16,720 nt of DNA from an uncultured Eubacterium sp. (GCA_900543365.1 UQRG01000017.1:1-16720); one strand, 5' to 3'. Shown: positions 1 through 6,745, counted from the first letter of the stretch. Numbers and translations are program-made. The notes: generated by a model not told the origin, from the sequence alone.

Positions 1-315
1 AATTATGTTAATTGTAGTGTTAGGATTAAATAGATAAATGTTGATATAAAGTATTACACCTATTATACCTATTAATATTGTTACAACAGTTGCTTCAACA
101 AAGTTTTGCTTAAAACTCTTGAAAAAATCCTTTGAAACATATCCTTCTCTATCAGAAAGCTGACGAGTAGTAACATAGTATAAGGCTGTGGTGGAAGCTC
201 CTATTGTGACAATTGGTAAACAGCATATTGTCCATAGTAATGTAAGTATAATTAAATCCCCAATTAAAGTTCCAAATTTGTAAAACTTACTATCTAGTCC
301 AAACCACTTTTCCAT
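1..315 (-). CDS. YesL (DUF624) family membrane protein, partial (C-terminus beyond window)
   Basis: Reading the minus strand from an ATG at 315 gives 105 residues open to the window edge. It begins MEKWFGLDSKFYKFGTLIGD and contains the block LLWTICCLPIVTIGASTTAL, characteristic of the YesL/DUF624 family, followed by a charged stretch (RQLSDREGYVSKDFFKSFKQ) and a second hydrophobic helix (about residues 82-97). Family members are about 200-220 residues, so roughly half is visible. The function of DUF624 proteins is not established; they are often found beside sugar ABC transporters. The start is chosen because GGAG (328-331, minus strand) precedes it and the other nearby ATG (320) runs into a stop after eight codons; the 12-base spacing is longer than usual. 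A near-consensus promoter lies just upstream. Family assignment is from recognised motifs, not a search. Confidence 0.85.
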   Translation of the reverse strand, partial: MEKWFGLDSKFYKFGTLIGDLIILTLLWTICCLPIVTIGASTTALYYVTTRQLSDREGYVSKDFFKSFKQNFVEATVVTILIGIIGVILYINIYLFNPNTTINII

Positions 316-347
316 AACATATATATGCTCCTTTCACTTATATATTA

Positions 348-376
348 ATTATACAACATTTGAGTAAACTAATCAA
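348..376 (-). promoter_or_regulatory. Promoter of the YesL-family gene
   Basis: On the minus strand, TTGATT (376-371) and a perfect TATAAT (353-348) are separated by exactly 17 bases. This fits a vegetative sigma-A promoter. Transcription would start near 341, about 25 bases upstream of the proposed ATG. Confidence 0.7.
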
Positions 377-423
377 GATTTTTGAATAAATTAATTATAT
401 ATTATTACTTTATGGAGGCATAA

Positions 424-1036
424 ATGGCAACAGGTTATTTACAAGTTGAACTGTATAATCAAGGGCAGGCATCTCCGGTTATTGGCGGTAAAGTAGTTAT
501 TTCTAAAAATGGAGAAATTTTATATGAGTTATTTACAAATGATTCGGGTCAAACTGAAACTGTATCTTTAGAAGCTCCACCTAAATGAAAATGAGCCTCA
601 GCCTTATGGAACTTATGATATTACAGTTACGGCAGATGGATATAAAGATGTTATTATTAATGGTGTACAGATTTTTACAGATAGAACTGCACTTCAAAAG
701 GTTATTATGACCACAGGTGAAGGGCAGGTAGTTATTAATGTTCCACCTCCTGTCTTGTGGGGAGATTATCCGGAAAAAGAACCGGAAGATGAAGTTAAAG
801 AAATACCAGAAGAAACCGGCTTTGTTGTACTTGATAGAATTGTTATACCAGAATACATTGTTGTTAAAGATGGTGTTCCTTCTGGTGGAGGTCAGGTTTA
901 TTATGTTCCTTACAAGGATTATATAAAAAATGTAGCATCTTCAGAAATTTACTCAACTTGGTCAGATGCGGCAATAAGAGCTAATATATTGGCAATTCAA
1001 TCTTTTGTGCTTAATAGAGTTTTTACTGAATGGTAA
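424..1036 (+). pseudogene. SpoIID/LytB-domain protein with N-terminal carboxypeptidase-regulatory-like domain, frameshifted and truncated
   Basis: An ATG at 424 follows GGAGG (414-418, spacing 5) and encodes MATGYLQVELYNQGQASPVI and on to a TGA at 586-588. The protein resumes in the next frame from about 581 (LNENEPQPYGTYDITVTADG) and ends at a TAA at 1034-1036. Removing one base from the CCACC run at 577-581 would restore one continuous frame. The N-terminal part is beta-rich and looks like a carboxypeptidase-regulatory/PEGA-type domain; a proline- and acid-rich linker follows. The end, DYIKNVASSEIYSTWSDAAI then ANILAIQSFVLNRVFTEW, matches the start of a SpoIID/LytB-type domain as seen in clostridial cell-wall proteins. 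From memory of that family, the SpoIID domain normally continues and is followed by a peptidoglycan-binding domain; both are missing here. The break is about 20 bases from an IS256-like end. The gene is dead or makes a stub of 54 residues. A translation restart at the ATG at 707 is possible in principle but has no SD. Confidence 0.75.
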
Positions 1037-1057
1037 TATAACACTCATAAATTCAAT

Positions 1058-1083
1058 GGGCGTGTGAAAAATTTTCTGTAAAT
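1058..1083. repeat. Probable terminal inverted repeat of an IS256-family element (one end only)
   Basis: The sequence GGGCGTGTGAAAAATTTTCT followed by GTAAAT resembles the ends of IS256-family elements of clostridia, which lie just beyond the 3' end of the transposase gene. It sits about 25 bases downstream of the transposase fragment's stop (read on the minus strand) and about 20 bases from where the SpoIID-domain gene breaks. No matching opposite end is visible within the window. The assignment rests on position and general resemblance. Confidence 0.45.
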
Positions 1084-1108
1084 TAGCTTTCTATGATAAT
1101 TACAATAA

Positions 1109-1240
1109 TTAATTAAAGGCGGCAAGATAAAGAGTTTTCAGCAAGGCTGTATCACTTGTAAATATGCTCCTTTGCCTATTTAATCGCTTATAGCTACTAT
1201 TAAGGCTTTCTATTGCATTAGTAGTATATATAATTTTTCA
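1109..1240 (-). pseudogene. IS256-family (Mutator-type) transposase, C-terminal remnant
   Basis: The minus strand from 1237 reads KIIYTTNAIESLNSSYKRLN then RQRSIFTSDTALLKTLYLAAFN and a TAA at 1111-1109. IIYTTNAIESLN is a hallmark of the C-terminal region of IS256-family DDE transposases, and the following R-S-x-F-x-x-x-x-A-LLK-xLYLA pattern agrees. The codon just before the motif is TGA (1240-1238), where family members usually have an arginine; a CGA-to-TGA change would explain it. In intact members 20-30 more residues (a KKW...NW stretch) follow the LYLA motif. Here these are lost, and no N-terminal or catalytic region is present upstream. It is a dead fragment, the relic of an insertion followed by deletion. 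Confidence 0.85.
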
Positions 1241-1456
1241 TCTAACTAACCTAGTCTTATTTTTTGCCTTTATTAAATTTAAGTTTACTGCAACAGGCAA
1301 ATTATTTTTCTAAATTTCAATTTATTTTTTATTTATATTATAATCAAAATAAAGTGTTGTATATAATTATTTTGGGTAAAAAACATATAATATATTTTGT
1401 TGCATTAATAATTAAAATGTTGTAAAATGAGATTTGTATTTGGAGGTTTAGTATGT
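1241..1456. other. AT-rich gap upstream of truA; no confident element
   Basis: This stretch lies between the transposase relic and truA. I see no open reading frame with a credible start, no RNA gene and no clear promoter. TATAAT hexamers occur at 1362-1367 and 1386-1391 but lack a well-spaced -35. A TTGTTG at 1397-1402 has only weak -10 partners. The truA promoter probably lies here but cannot be pinned down. Confidence 0.5.
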
Positions 1457-2197
1457 ATGAATTATAAAATTGTTTTGGAATATGAGGGAACAAGATATAA
1501 TGGCTGGCAAAGACAGTTGTCAACACCTAATACTATTCAAGGAATAATTGAGGAGGCTATAAAGGCTGTAACAGGTGAGCAAGTGGAGATAAATGGCTCT
1601 GGCAGAACAGACGCAGGCACTCACGCATTGGCACAGGTTGCAAATTTTAAGCTCAGTAATAAATATGATAATATAATGGATAGACTTAATCAGGAGTTGC
1701 CAAGTGATATTAGAATATTAAGCTGTTGCCAAGTTGATGATAGATTTCACGCAAGGCTTAATGCTATTGGAAAGACTTATCATTACAAAATTGATACGGG
1801 CAAAAAGGTAAATGTATTTACCAGAAGAACTGTAAATCACTTTAATTTTGATTTGAATATGGAGAAAATGAAGAGGGCTAGTAAAATGCTAGTTGGTACT
1901 TATGATTTTAAGTCTTTTTGCTCAAATAAAAGAACTAAAAAATCTACAGTAAGAACGATTTATTCAATTGACATATTGCAAAAGGGTAGTGAGATTACTT
2001 TTGTTTACAAAGGAAATGGATTTTTGTATAATATGGTTAGAATATTAACAGGAACAATACTTGAAGTTGGTATGGGTAAACTTAGTGTTGATGATATACC
2101 ATCAATTATTGAAGCAAGAGATAGAAGCAGAGCCGGTATGACAATGCCTCCACGAGGGCTTATTCTTGCTGAAGTTAAATATAAGGAGGATAATTAA
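1457..2197 (+). CDS. truA: tRNA pseudouridine(38-40) synthase TruA
   Basis: TruA isomerises uridines 38, 39 and 40 of the tRNA anticodon stem-loop to pseudouridine in the cytoplasm. The 246-residue product has the catalytic block GSGRTDAGTHA with the nucleophilic aspartate at residue 52, the early motif YEGTRYNGWQRQ (residues 9-20), FHARLNAIGKTYHY in the middle, and GNGFLYNMVRILTGT near the C-terminus. All are diagnostic of the TruA family, and the length is normal. The start at 1457 is preferred over an in-frame ATG ten codons upstream because GGAGG at 1442-1446 precedes it by 10 bases and the protein then begins MNYKIVLEYEGT, as TruA proteins do. It is the first gene of a short operon. In many Firmicutes truA follows the ribosomal-protein/ECF transporter genes; here it stands next to an IS relic. 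Confidence 0.97.
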   Translation: MNYKIVLEYEGTRYNGWQRQLSTPNTIQGIIEEAIKAVTGEQVEINGSGRTDAGTHALAQVANFKLSNKYDNIMDRLNQELPSDIRILSCCQVDDRFHARLNAIGKTYHYKIDTGKKVNVFTRRTVNHFNFDLNMEKMKRASKMLVGTYDFKSFCSNKRTKKSTVRTIYSIDILQKGSEITFVYKGNGFLYNMVRILTGTILEVGMGKLSVDDIPSIIEARDRSRAGMTMPPRGLILAEVKYKEDN

Positions 2198-2575
2198 ATG
2201 GAACAGTTTTATCAAAAAATTCAAAAAAGAACAGAAGAAAGACCACGACTTATGGTAGGTATTGTAGCATTGTTTTATTTTGTTGCAGGTATGGGATTTA
2301 CAACATTAAGACAAGCAACACCTCTGTCCATAGTACTTTCTTGCATACTTTGTATTTATATGTCAACTATTGTTTTTGCCATTGTTAGAGGTGTTATTTC
2401 AAAGGCATTGTTAAATTGTGGCGTATTTTTTGCTTTAGGCTTGATTTTTAAATTTATAACAAATTATAGTATGCTTACATATATGGACTTGATTGTAGCA
2501 GTTGTGTTGTTTATTGTGTTTTTTGCAATAGGTCTTTTTATAGGATATTTATTGTATGGTAAGTATATTAAATAA
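2198..2575 (+). CDS. Small four-helix membrane protein, unknown function
   Basis: The ATG directly follows the truA stop codon with no gap and is served by AAGGAGG inside the end of truA, so the two are probably translationally coupled. The 125-residue product has a short basic N-terminus (QKIQKRTEERPR) and four predicted membrane helices, at roughly residues 19-36, 43-61, 69-87 and 97-120. I do not recognise the family. No signal peptide, catalytic motif or metal-binding pattern is visible. Its place between truA and an AEC permease argues that it is expressed, but the operon gives no functional clue because the neighbours are unrelated to each other. Confidence 0.8.
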   Translation: MEQFYQKIQKRTEERPRLMVGIVALFYFVAGMGFTTLRQATPLSIVLSCILCIYMSTIVFAIVRGVISKALLNCGVFFALGLIFKFITNYSMLTYMDLIVAVVLFIVFFAIGLFIGYLLYGKYIK

Positions 2576-2607
2576 TAATTTTTAGATATAATTTTGGAGG
2601 TTGTGTT

Positions 2608-3534
2608 GTGAATTTAGCTTTTATTACAGCTCAACAAGTAGCTGTATTGTTTATATTGATTTTTACTGGATTTATTTGTATTAAGGCAGGAGTATTAAAG
2701 GCAGAAGGCAAAAAGGCTTTTTCTGACTTACTTATTTATCTTATTGTACCAGCAATGATTATAAATTCTTATATTACAGAATTTAATGACGAAGTTTTTA
2801 AAAAACTTGTTGAAGCATTTAAGTATAGTGCAATACTTCTTGTATTAGGTCTTGTAATAACCGTAGTGCTTGGATTTAAAATTAAAGATAAAAATGCCCC
2901 TATTGTAAAGATTGCTTGTATATTTTCAAATGCTGCATATATGGGCTTTCCTCTTATTCAAGCACTTTTTGGCACAGAGGGACTTCTTTATGCTAGTGCA
3001 TTTTTAACAGTTTACAATATTCTGTTGTGGACTGTAGGTTATGCTATGATAAGTGGTAAGGCTGATTTTAAGGAAGTTGTACATAGTATATGTACTACAC
3101 CGGTTATAATATCTGTAGTAATTGGTATAGTCATTTTAGTTTTTCAAATACCAGTACATAGTATTATAAAACAACCATTAAGTTATGTTGGTAATATGAA
3201 TACGCCTTTGTCTATGATTATTACTGGTATGATAATTGCTGATAGCTCCTTTAGTAAAATTGTTAAAAATAAACTTGTGCTTTTTGCAATATTGGTGCGT
3301 ATGCTTGTTATTCCGGTTGTTTGTATTTGTCTTTTTAAATTGCTTAATATTAGAGGTGAAGTTTCAAATATTGTGCTTTTACTTCAGGCTTGTCCTTGTG
3401 CTGCTATTACTTCTGTATTTGCTGTTCAGTTTGGTTATGATGAGGACTTGGCTGCTGGCTCTGTAGTTGTTACTACATTTTTAAGTATTGTTACATTGCC
3501 TTTGTTTGCTTATGTTATTACAACTTTTATGTAA
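2608..3534 (+). CDS. AEC (auxin efflux carrier) family permease
   Basis: The 308-residue product has about ten hydrophobic helices in two halves, as in AEC-family transporters. In bacteria these carry malate, other carboxylates or unknown substrates across the cytoplasmic membrane. Recognisable features are LIYLIVPAMIINSYITEF in the second helix region, FSNAAYMGFPLIQALFG near residues 106-122 (the conserved N-x-x-x-MGxP element), NTPLSMIITGMIIA before the second half, and CPCAAITSVFAVQFGYDEDL near the end, where family members have a P-x-x-x-x-x-x-F-A pattern followed by an acidic helix break. The start is a GTG at 2608 with GGAGG at 2596-2600 (spacing 7); no in-frame ATG exists nearby. It is the last gene before a strong terminator. 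The substrate cannot be told from sequence. Confidence 0.9.
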   Translation: MNLAFITAQQVAVLFILIFTGFICIKAGVLKAEGKKAFSDLLIYLIVPAMIINSYITEFNDEVFKKLVEAFKYSAILLVLGLVITVVLGFKIKDKNAPIVKIACIFSNAAYMGFPLIQALFGTEGLLYASAFLTVYNILLWTVGYAMISGKADFKEVVHSICTTPVIISVVIGIVILVFQIPVHSIIKQPLSYVGNMNTPLSMIITGMIIADSSFSKIVKNKLVLFAILVRMLVIPVVCICLFKLLNIRGEVSNIVLLLQACPCAAITSVFAVQFGYDEDLAAGSVVVTTFLSIVTLPLFAYVITTFM

Positions 3535-3543
3535 TTATGTATT

Positions 3544-3574
3544 AAAAGGGTATGGATTTGCCATACCCTTTTTT
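3544..3574 (+). terminator. Rho-independent terminator after the AEC permease gene
   Basis: A perfect 8-bp stem GGGTATGG (3548-3555) / CCATACCC (3561-3568) has a five-base loop and is followed directly by a run of six T. The flanking A run can extend the stem. It ends the truA operon. Confidence 0.92.
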
Positions 3575-3648
3575 AGATAATATTATGTAGTTAATAAGTA
3601 TTTTGCAAATGAGATGGGTTTTATATATTGGAAAATAGAAGTTACTCT

Positions 3649-3686
3649 AAAGTTTATGGGAGAAATACAATTCTCCCATAAACTTT
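3649..3686 (-). terminator. Long hairpin at the 3' end of the GntR gene, probable terminator
   Basis: A perfect 16-bp inverted repeat, AAAGTTTATGGGAGAA (3649-3664) and its complement (3671-3686) with a 6-base loop, lies three bases beyond the gntR stop codon. On the minus strand only a short TTT belongs to the stem end and no long T run follows, so termination may be weak. The hairpin may also back up the upstream operon's terminator in the other direction. Confidence 0.6.
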
Positions 3687-3689
3687 AAT

Positions 3690-4343
3690 TTATTTATTTG
3701 TTTTAACAATGTTAAGAGGCATCATAAGGTGATTAACAAGTATTTTATAAGCAGAATCACCATCACCATTTTCAAGATATTCAAAGTATTTAGTATGTTC
3801 TTCAATTGTACCAGAAATTCTGCCGTCAACAGCAAGAGCTGATTTAGAAGTCAATTTAATAAGATACATAAGACGCTGAAAAATTTGATTAGCCTCATCG
3901 TTATTAATATGATTAACTAAAAGGAGGTGAAATTGATGGTCATATTCAATAAAGCTTTCCAAATTATCGTCATATTCAATAGCAAGTTTTTGATATTCAA
4001 GAATATCTTTTAATTTGTTTAAAGTAGTTTTACCTTTTTTTGTATTTATTTCTTGTGCAAGTATATGAGTTGAAAAACCTTCAATAGCACATCTAATTTG
4101 AATAGACTCTCTCATATCCTTTTGGTTTAACTGTCTTATCATAAATCCACGACTTGGCATAATATTAATATAGCCGTCTTGACTTAAGCATTGCAAAGCT
4201 TCTCTCATAGGTGTACGAGATACACCTATTTCTTTAGAGAGTTTAGTTTCGGAATATAGTGTATCAACATCAAGTTGATTAGTAAGTATAAGATTTTTAA
4301 TATAATCGTATGCTTTTAGCTGTAATAATGATTTTGAACGCAT
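3690..4343 (-). CDS. GntR family transcriptional regulator, FCD (FadR-type) subfamily
   Basis: The 217-residue protein has an N-terminal winged helix-turn-helix (about residues 5-70) with the GntR signature LSKEIGVSRTPMREALQCLS and an arginine-rich recognition helix. The rest is an all-helical FCD ligand-binding domain. Candidate metal or ligand residues are D135, H139, H183 and H205, in the D-x3-H...H...H arrangement typical of metal-binding FCD proteins. AGGAG (4351-4355) precedes the ATG by 7 bases. The gene is divergent from the cyclase-TRAP operon, and palindromes in the shared intergenic region overlap the operon promoter, so it most likely represses that operon until an organic-acid ligand binds. 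This role is inference from layout. It may also regulate itself. Confidence 0.93.
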   Translation of the reverse strand: MRSKSLLQLKAYDYIKNLILTNQLDVDTLYSETKLSKEIGVSRTPMREALQCLSQDGYINIMPSRGFMIRQLNQKDMRESIQIRCAIEGFSTHILAQEINTKKGKTTLNKLKDILEYQKLAIEYDDNLESFIEYDHQFHLLLVNHINNDEANQIFQRLMYLIKLTSKSALAVDGRISGTIEEHTKYFEYLENGDGDSAYKILVNHLMMPLNIVKTNK

Positions 4344-4440
4344 ATAACCACTCCTAGTTTCTAGAAAAATATAAAAGAATATGTATTAATTTAAAAAACT
4401 TATAAAAAAACAGTATTTATTAATATTAATTCCATTTAAA

Positions 4441-4469
4441 ATGATATAACAAAAGTGAAAAAAGGTCAA
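4441..4469 (-). promoter_or_regulatory. Promoter of the gntR-type gene
   Basis: On the minus strand TTGACC (4469-4464) and TATCAT (4446-4441) are 17 bases apart. Transcription would start near 4434, leaving a leader of about 90 bases. The perfect palindrome at 4498-4513 lies roughly 30 bases upstream of its -35 box. Confidence 0.65.
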
Positions 4470-4497
4470 GTATTTGGCATATTAATTTTTAATTAAA

Positions 4498-4513
4498 AGT
4501 ATACCGGTATACT
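4498..4513. promoter_or_regulatory. Candidate GntR operator O1 (perfect 16-bp palindrome)
   Basis: AGTATACCGGTATACT is a perfect palindrome in the intergenic region between the divergent regulator and operon. Near-copies occur on the operon promoter 75 and 83 bases away (centre to centre). GntR/FCD dimers bind short palindromes of this kind. Assignment to this regulator is inference from position and repetition. Confidence 0.75.
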
Positions 4514-4567
4514 GATTTTGTTAAAAATATACAAAAAACATCTTAATTTTCTATTAAGTTTTAATAA

Positions 4568-4596
4568 TTGACAGTATGCCAGTATACTGGTATACT
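4568..4596 (+). promoter_or_regulatory. Promoter of the cyclase-TRAP operon
   Basis: A perfect TTGACA (4568-4573) and TATACT (4591-4596) are separated by 17 bases. Transcription would start near 4603, giving a leader of about 45 bases before the first ATG. The -10 box itself is a half-site of the palindromic operator, so bound regulator would exclude RNA polymerase. Confidence 0.85.
4573..4596. promoter_or_regulatory. Overlapping GntR operators O2 and O3 on the operon promoter
   Basis: Two 16-base near-copies of the O1 palindrome overlap by 8 bases: AGTATGCCAGTATACT (4573-4588, two mismatches to O1) and AGTATACTGGTATACT (4581-4596, one mismatch). The middle also forms the perfect palindrome CCAGTATACTGG (4579-4590). 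Together they fill the spacer and the -10 box of the operon promoter, the arrangement expected for repression. Confidence 0.75.
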
Positions 4597-4647
4597 ATAG
4601 GTACAGAAAACAAATACAAAATATTTAATCTCAAGGAGGAATTTATT

Positions 4648-5334
4648 ATGAGTAGTTACCAGTTAGGAAATTTAAGAGTTGTTGATTTAACAAAGGTTCT
4701 TGACCCAAAGACAGAAACAAGAAGATGTGGTCTTACAAGATTTAACACAGGTGGTCCAATTCCAGACTTCCATACAATTATGGATCTTACAAGCCACTTA
4801 GGTACTCATGTTGAGTGTCCTTATCACCACAATGATGACTGGACTGATGTTGAGGGCTTACCTTTAACAACATTTATGGGTAGAGCAATTTATGTAAACA
4901 TTACACATATGGAGCCAAATGGCAAGATTAAGGGTGAGGACCTTGAAAAGGCTTGCGGCGACAGAATTAAGGAAGGTGATATTGTTATTCTTGATTCTCC
5001 AATGAAGCTTGCTCCATTTACACCAGATTCAAATACAGAAAAGGATAAAAGACTTTTTATTTGCAGAGAAACTGCTGAATGGTTTAGAGATAAGAAAGTA
5101 AAGTGTGTAGGCTTTGGTGATGGTGTTTCAATCGAAAGTAACAACGAAGATGTATCAGCTTTCCACGATGTACTTATGGAAGTTGATGTTGTATTTTTAG
5201 AGGTATTAAAGAATCTTGAAGAGTTGAAGACAGATACATTCTTTATGTCTTACACTCCACTTCCAATTAAGGGACTTGATTCTTGTCCAATTAGAGCTTA
5301 TGCTATTGAGGGACTTGAAGAATTCTCTAAGTAA
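4648..5334 (+). CDS. Cyclase family protein (KynB-like metal-dependent hydrolase fold)
   Basis: The 228-residue protein belongs to the cyclase family (PF04199), which includes kynurenine formamidase KynB and isatin hydrolase. These use divalent metal to hydrolyse amides, lactones or cyclic imides. The metal motif HLGTHVECPYH gives H50, H54, E56 and H60; most members have aspartate where E56 stands. Downstream, GFGDGVSIES (156-165), H173 and E185 in FLEVLKNLEEL match the conserved C-terminal part. The start at 4648 is chosen because AAGGAGG (4633-4639) lies 8 bases upstream and the protein then begins at the usual point; an in-frame ATG at 4576 lies inside the -35/-10 spacer, upstream of the predicted transcript start. 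It is the first gene of the operon and probably a catabolic enzyme acting on the substrate imported by the TRAP transporter. The substrate is unknown. Confidence 0.9.
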   Translation: MSSYQLGNLRVVDLTKVLDPKTETRRCGLTRFNTGGPIPDFHTIMDLTSHLGTHVECPYHHNDDWTDVEGLPLTTFMGRAIYVNITHMEPNGKIKGEDLEKACGDRIKEGDIVILDSPMKLAPFTPDSNTEKDKRLFICRETAEWFRDKKVKCVGFGDGVSIESNNEDVSAFHDVLMEVDVVFLEVLKNLEELKTDTFFMSYTPLPIKGLDSCPIRAYAIEGLEEFSK

Positions 5335-5350
5335 TCAAGGAGGCTAAATT

Positions 5351-6265
5351 ATGAAAATTGCAGTACTTGGTGCAGGAGCTATGGGTTCAATATATGGTGG
5401 TCATCTTTCATTAAACAATGATGTTTATATGATTGACAAAAAGCAGGAGCTTGTTGATACAATTAATAATGATGGGCTAAAGCTTTTTGAAAATAACAAC
5501 GATGTTATTTACAACCCAAAAGCAGTAACAGAGAGTAAAAATATAGGTGAAGTTGATTTAGTTATATTATTTGTTAAATCATTGTATTCAAGAACTGCTC
5601 TTATGGAAAATAGTCATATCATAGGTGGAAACACCTATGTTATGACTCTCCAAAATGGAGCAGGTCACGAAGATATTATTTCAGAGTTTGTACCAATGGA
5701 AAGAATAATAATAGGTACAACAGAAGATAACGGTGCAATACTTGACACAGGTTATGTAAGACGAGGTGGAAAGGGTAAAACAAACATTGGTATGCTCCTT
5801 CCAGATAGTAACAATATGCTTGAAAAAGTTAAGGAAGTTTTTGACAGTTGTGGATTTGATACTCATATTTACAGCAATATTCAGCAGTTAATATGGGATA
5901 AACTTTTTACAAATGTTTCATTAAGTGCCCTTACAGGTGTTTTGCAAGTGCCAATGGGCTTTATAGCACAAGATGAATATGCTTGGAATATGGCTGTTAC
6001 TCTTATTAAAGAAGCAATGGCTGTAGCAAAGGCTATGGGGCTTGACTTTGATGAGGCAGAAATGATTGAGAGAGTAAAAAATACTTCACTAGGTTCTCCA
6101 GAAGGTCGTACATCAATATATACTGACTTAAGCAAGGGCAGACCAACAGAAGTTAATACTATAAGTGGTGCAGTAGTTAAGGCTGGTGACAAAGTTGGAG
6201 TACCAGTTCCTTCGCACAAAATGATTGTAAATATAGTACACGCTATGGAAAATAAAGCTAAGTAA
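5351..6265 (+). CDS. Ketopantoate reductase family protein (PanE/ApbA-like)
   Basis: The 304-residue protein has an N-terminal Rossmann fold with GAGAMG (residues 7-12), VK at 75-76, QNGAGH at 101-106, and a helical C-terminal domain with K184, N188 and E267 at the places of the catalytic lysine, asparagine and glutamate of E. coli PanE. Members reduce 2-oxo acids with NADPH; PanE itself makes pantoate for coenzyme A. Here the gene sits in a regulated operon with a cyclase-family hydrolase and a TRAP transporter and no pantothenate genes. A catabolic 2-oxo/2-hydroxy acid oxidoreductase is therefore more likely than pantothenate synthesis (inference). AAGGAGG (5337-5343) lies 7 bases before the ATG, 16 bases after the preceding stop. 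Confidence 0.9.
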   Translation: MKIAVLGAGAMGSIYGGHLSLNNDVYMIDKKQELVDTINNDGLKLFENNNDVIYNPKAVTESKNIGEVDLVILFVKSLYSRTALMENSHIIGGNTYVMTLQNGAGHEDIISEFVPMERIIIGTTEDNGAILDTGYVRRGGKGKTNIGMLLPDSNNMLEKVKEVFDSCGFDTHIYSNIQQLIWDKLFTNVSLSALTGVLQVPMGFIAQDEYAWNMAVTLIKEAMAVAKAMGLDFDEAEMIERVKNTSLGSPEGRTSIYTDLSKGRPTEVNTISGAVVKAGDKVGVPVPSHKMIVNIVHAMENKAK

Positions 6266-6280
6266 AGGAAGGTAATAAAT

Positions 6281-6745
6281 ATGATTTTTTCTTCAATAAA
6301 TTCTAATGATGATTTTAAGAGTTATCCAGAGGCAGTTCAGAGAGCTATTGCTTATTTAAAGGCAAATGATTTTGTAAATATGGAGCCTGGTGTTTATGAA
6401 ATAGAGGGCAAAAAAATGTATGCTCAGGTATTTGATGCAGAAACAGAAGCACCAGAAAAGAAAAGACCTGAAGTACATGAAAAGTATCTTGATGTTCAGT
6501 TTTTAGCATCAGGTAAGGAAAGACTTGGATTTACACCAGATACTGGCAATTATGAAGTAGATGAAAGATTTGACGAAAGAGATTTAATCTTCTATAAGTC
6601 AGTTGAAAATGAAGGTTATATTACTGCAACTCCAGGTTGTTTCTGTGTATTTTTCCCTAGTGATGTTCATAGACCTGCTGTAGCAGCTGATGAGCCTATG
6701 ACAGTAAGAAAAGTAGTGGTAAAGGTAAGTGTTGACTTACTTTAA
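6281..6745 (+). CDS. YhcH/YjgK/YiaL family protein (DUF386)
   Basis: The 154-residue product matches the YhcH/YjgK/YiaL family, cupin-like barrels found in sugar and sugar-acid catabolic operons (YhcH with sialic acid genes, YiaL with the yiaMNO TRAP transporter in E. coli). Visible conserved elements are EVHEKYLDVQFLASGKERLG with candidate metal ligands E64 and H66, and FFPSDVHRPA with H130. Some relatives are thought to act as sugar anomerases. Its presence supports a sugar-derived or polyhydroxylated acid as the operon's substrate, but does not prove it. Start: AAGGAAGG precedes the ATG, 15 bases after the previous stop. Confidence 0.9.
   Translation: MIFSSINSNDDFKSYPEAVQRAIAYLKANDFVNMEPGVYEIEGKKMYAQVFDAETEAPEKKRPEVHEKYLDVQFLASGKERLGFTPDTGNYEVDERFDERDLIFYKSVENEGYITATPGCFCVFFPSDVHRPAVAADEPMTVRKVVVKVSVDLL

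Noticed and set aside
1263..1301. Inverted repeat TTTGCCT...AGGCAAA
   Set aside because: Only 7 bp with a 25-base AT-rich loop; too weak to call a terminator or an element.
1427..1456. A ten-residue extension of TruA from an ATG at 1427
   Set aside because: No SD precedes it, and GGAGG at 1442-1446 points to the start at 1457.
4516..4535. Rex-box-like sequence TTGTTAAAAATATACAAA in the operon control region
   Set aside because: Only the left half fits TTGTTAA-N4-TTAACAA; the right half has several mismatches at any spacing, so it looks like AT-rich chance.
4576..4647. A 24-residue N-terminal extension of the cyclase-family gene starting at an ATG at 4576
   Set aside because: That ATG lies inside the promoter/operator, upstream of the predicted transcript start, and lacks an SD; the ATG at 4648 has AAGGAGG at the right distance and a family-like N-terminus.
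5881..6219. Antisense open frame of 112 codons opposite the reductase gene
   Set aside because: It overlaps a clearly conserved gene, has no SD or family-like sequence, and is best explained as a shadow.
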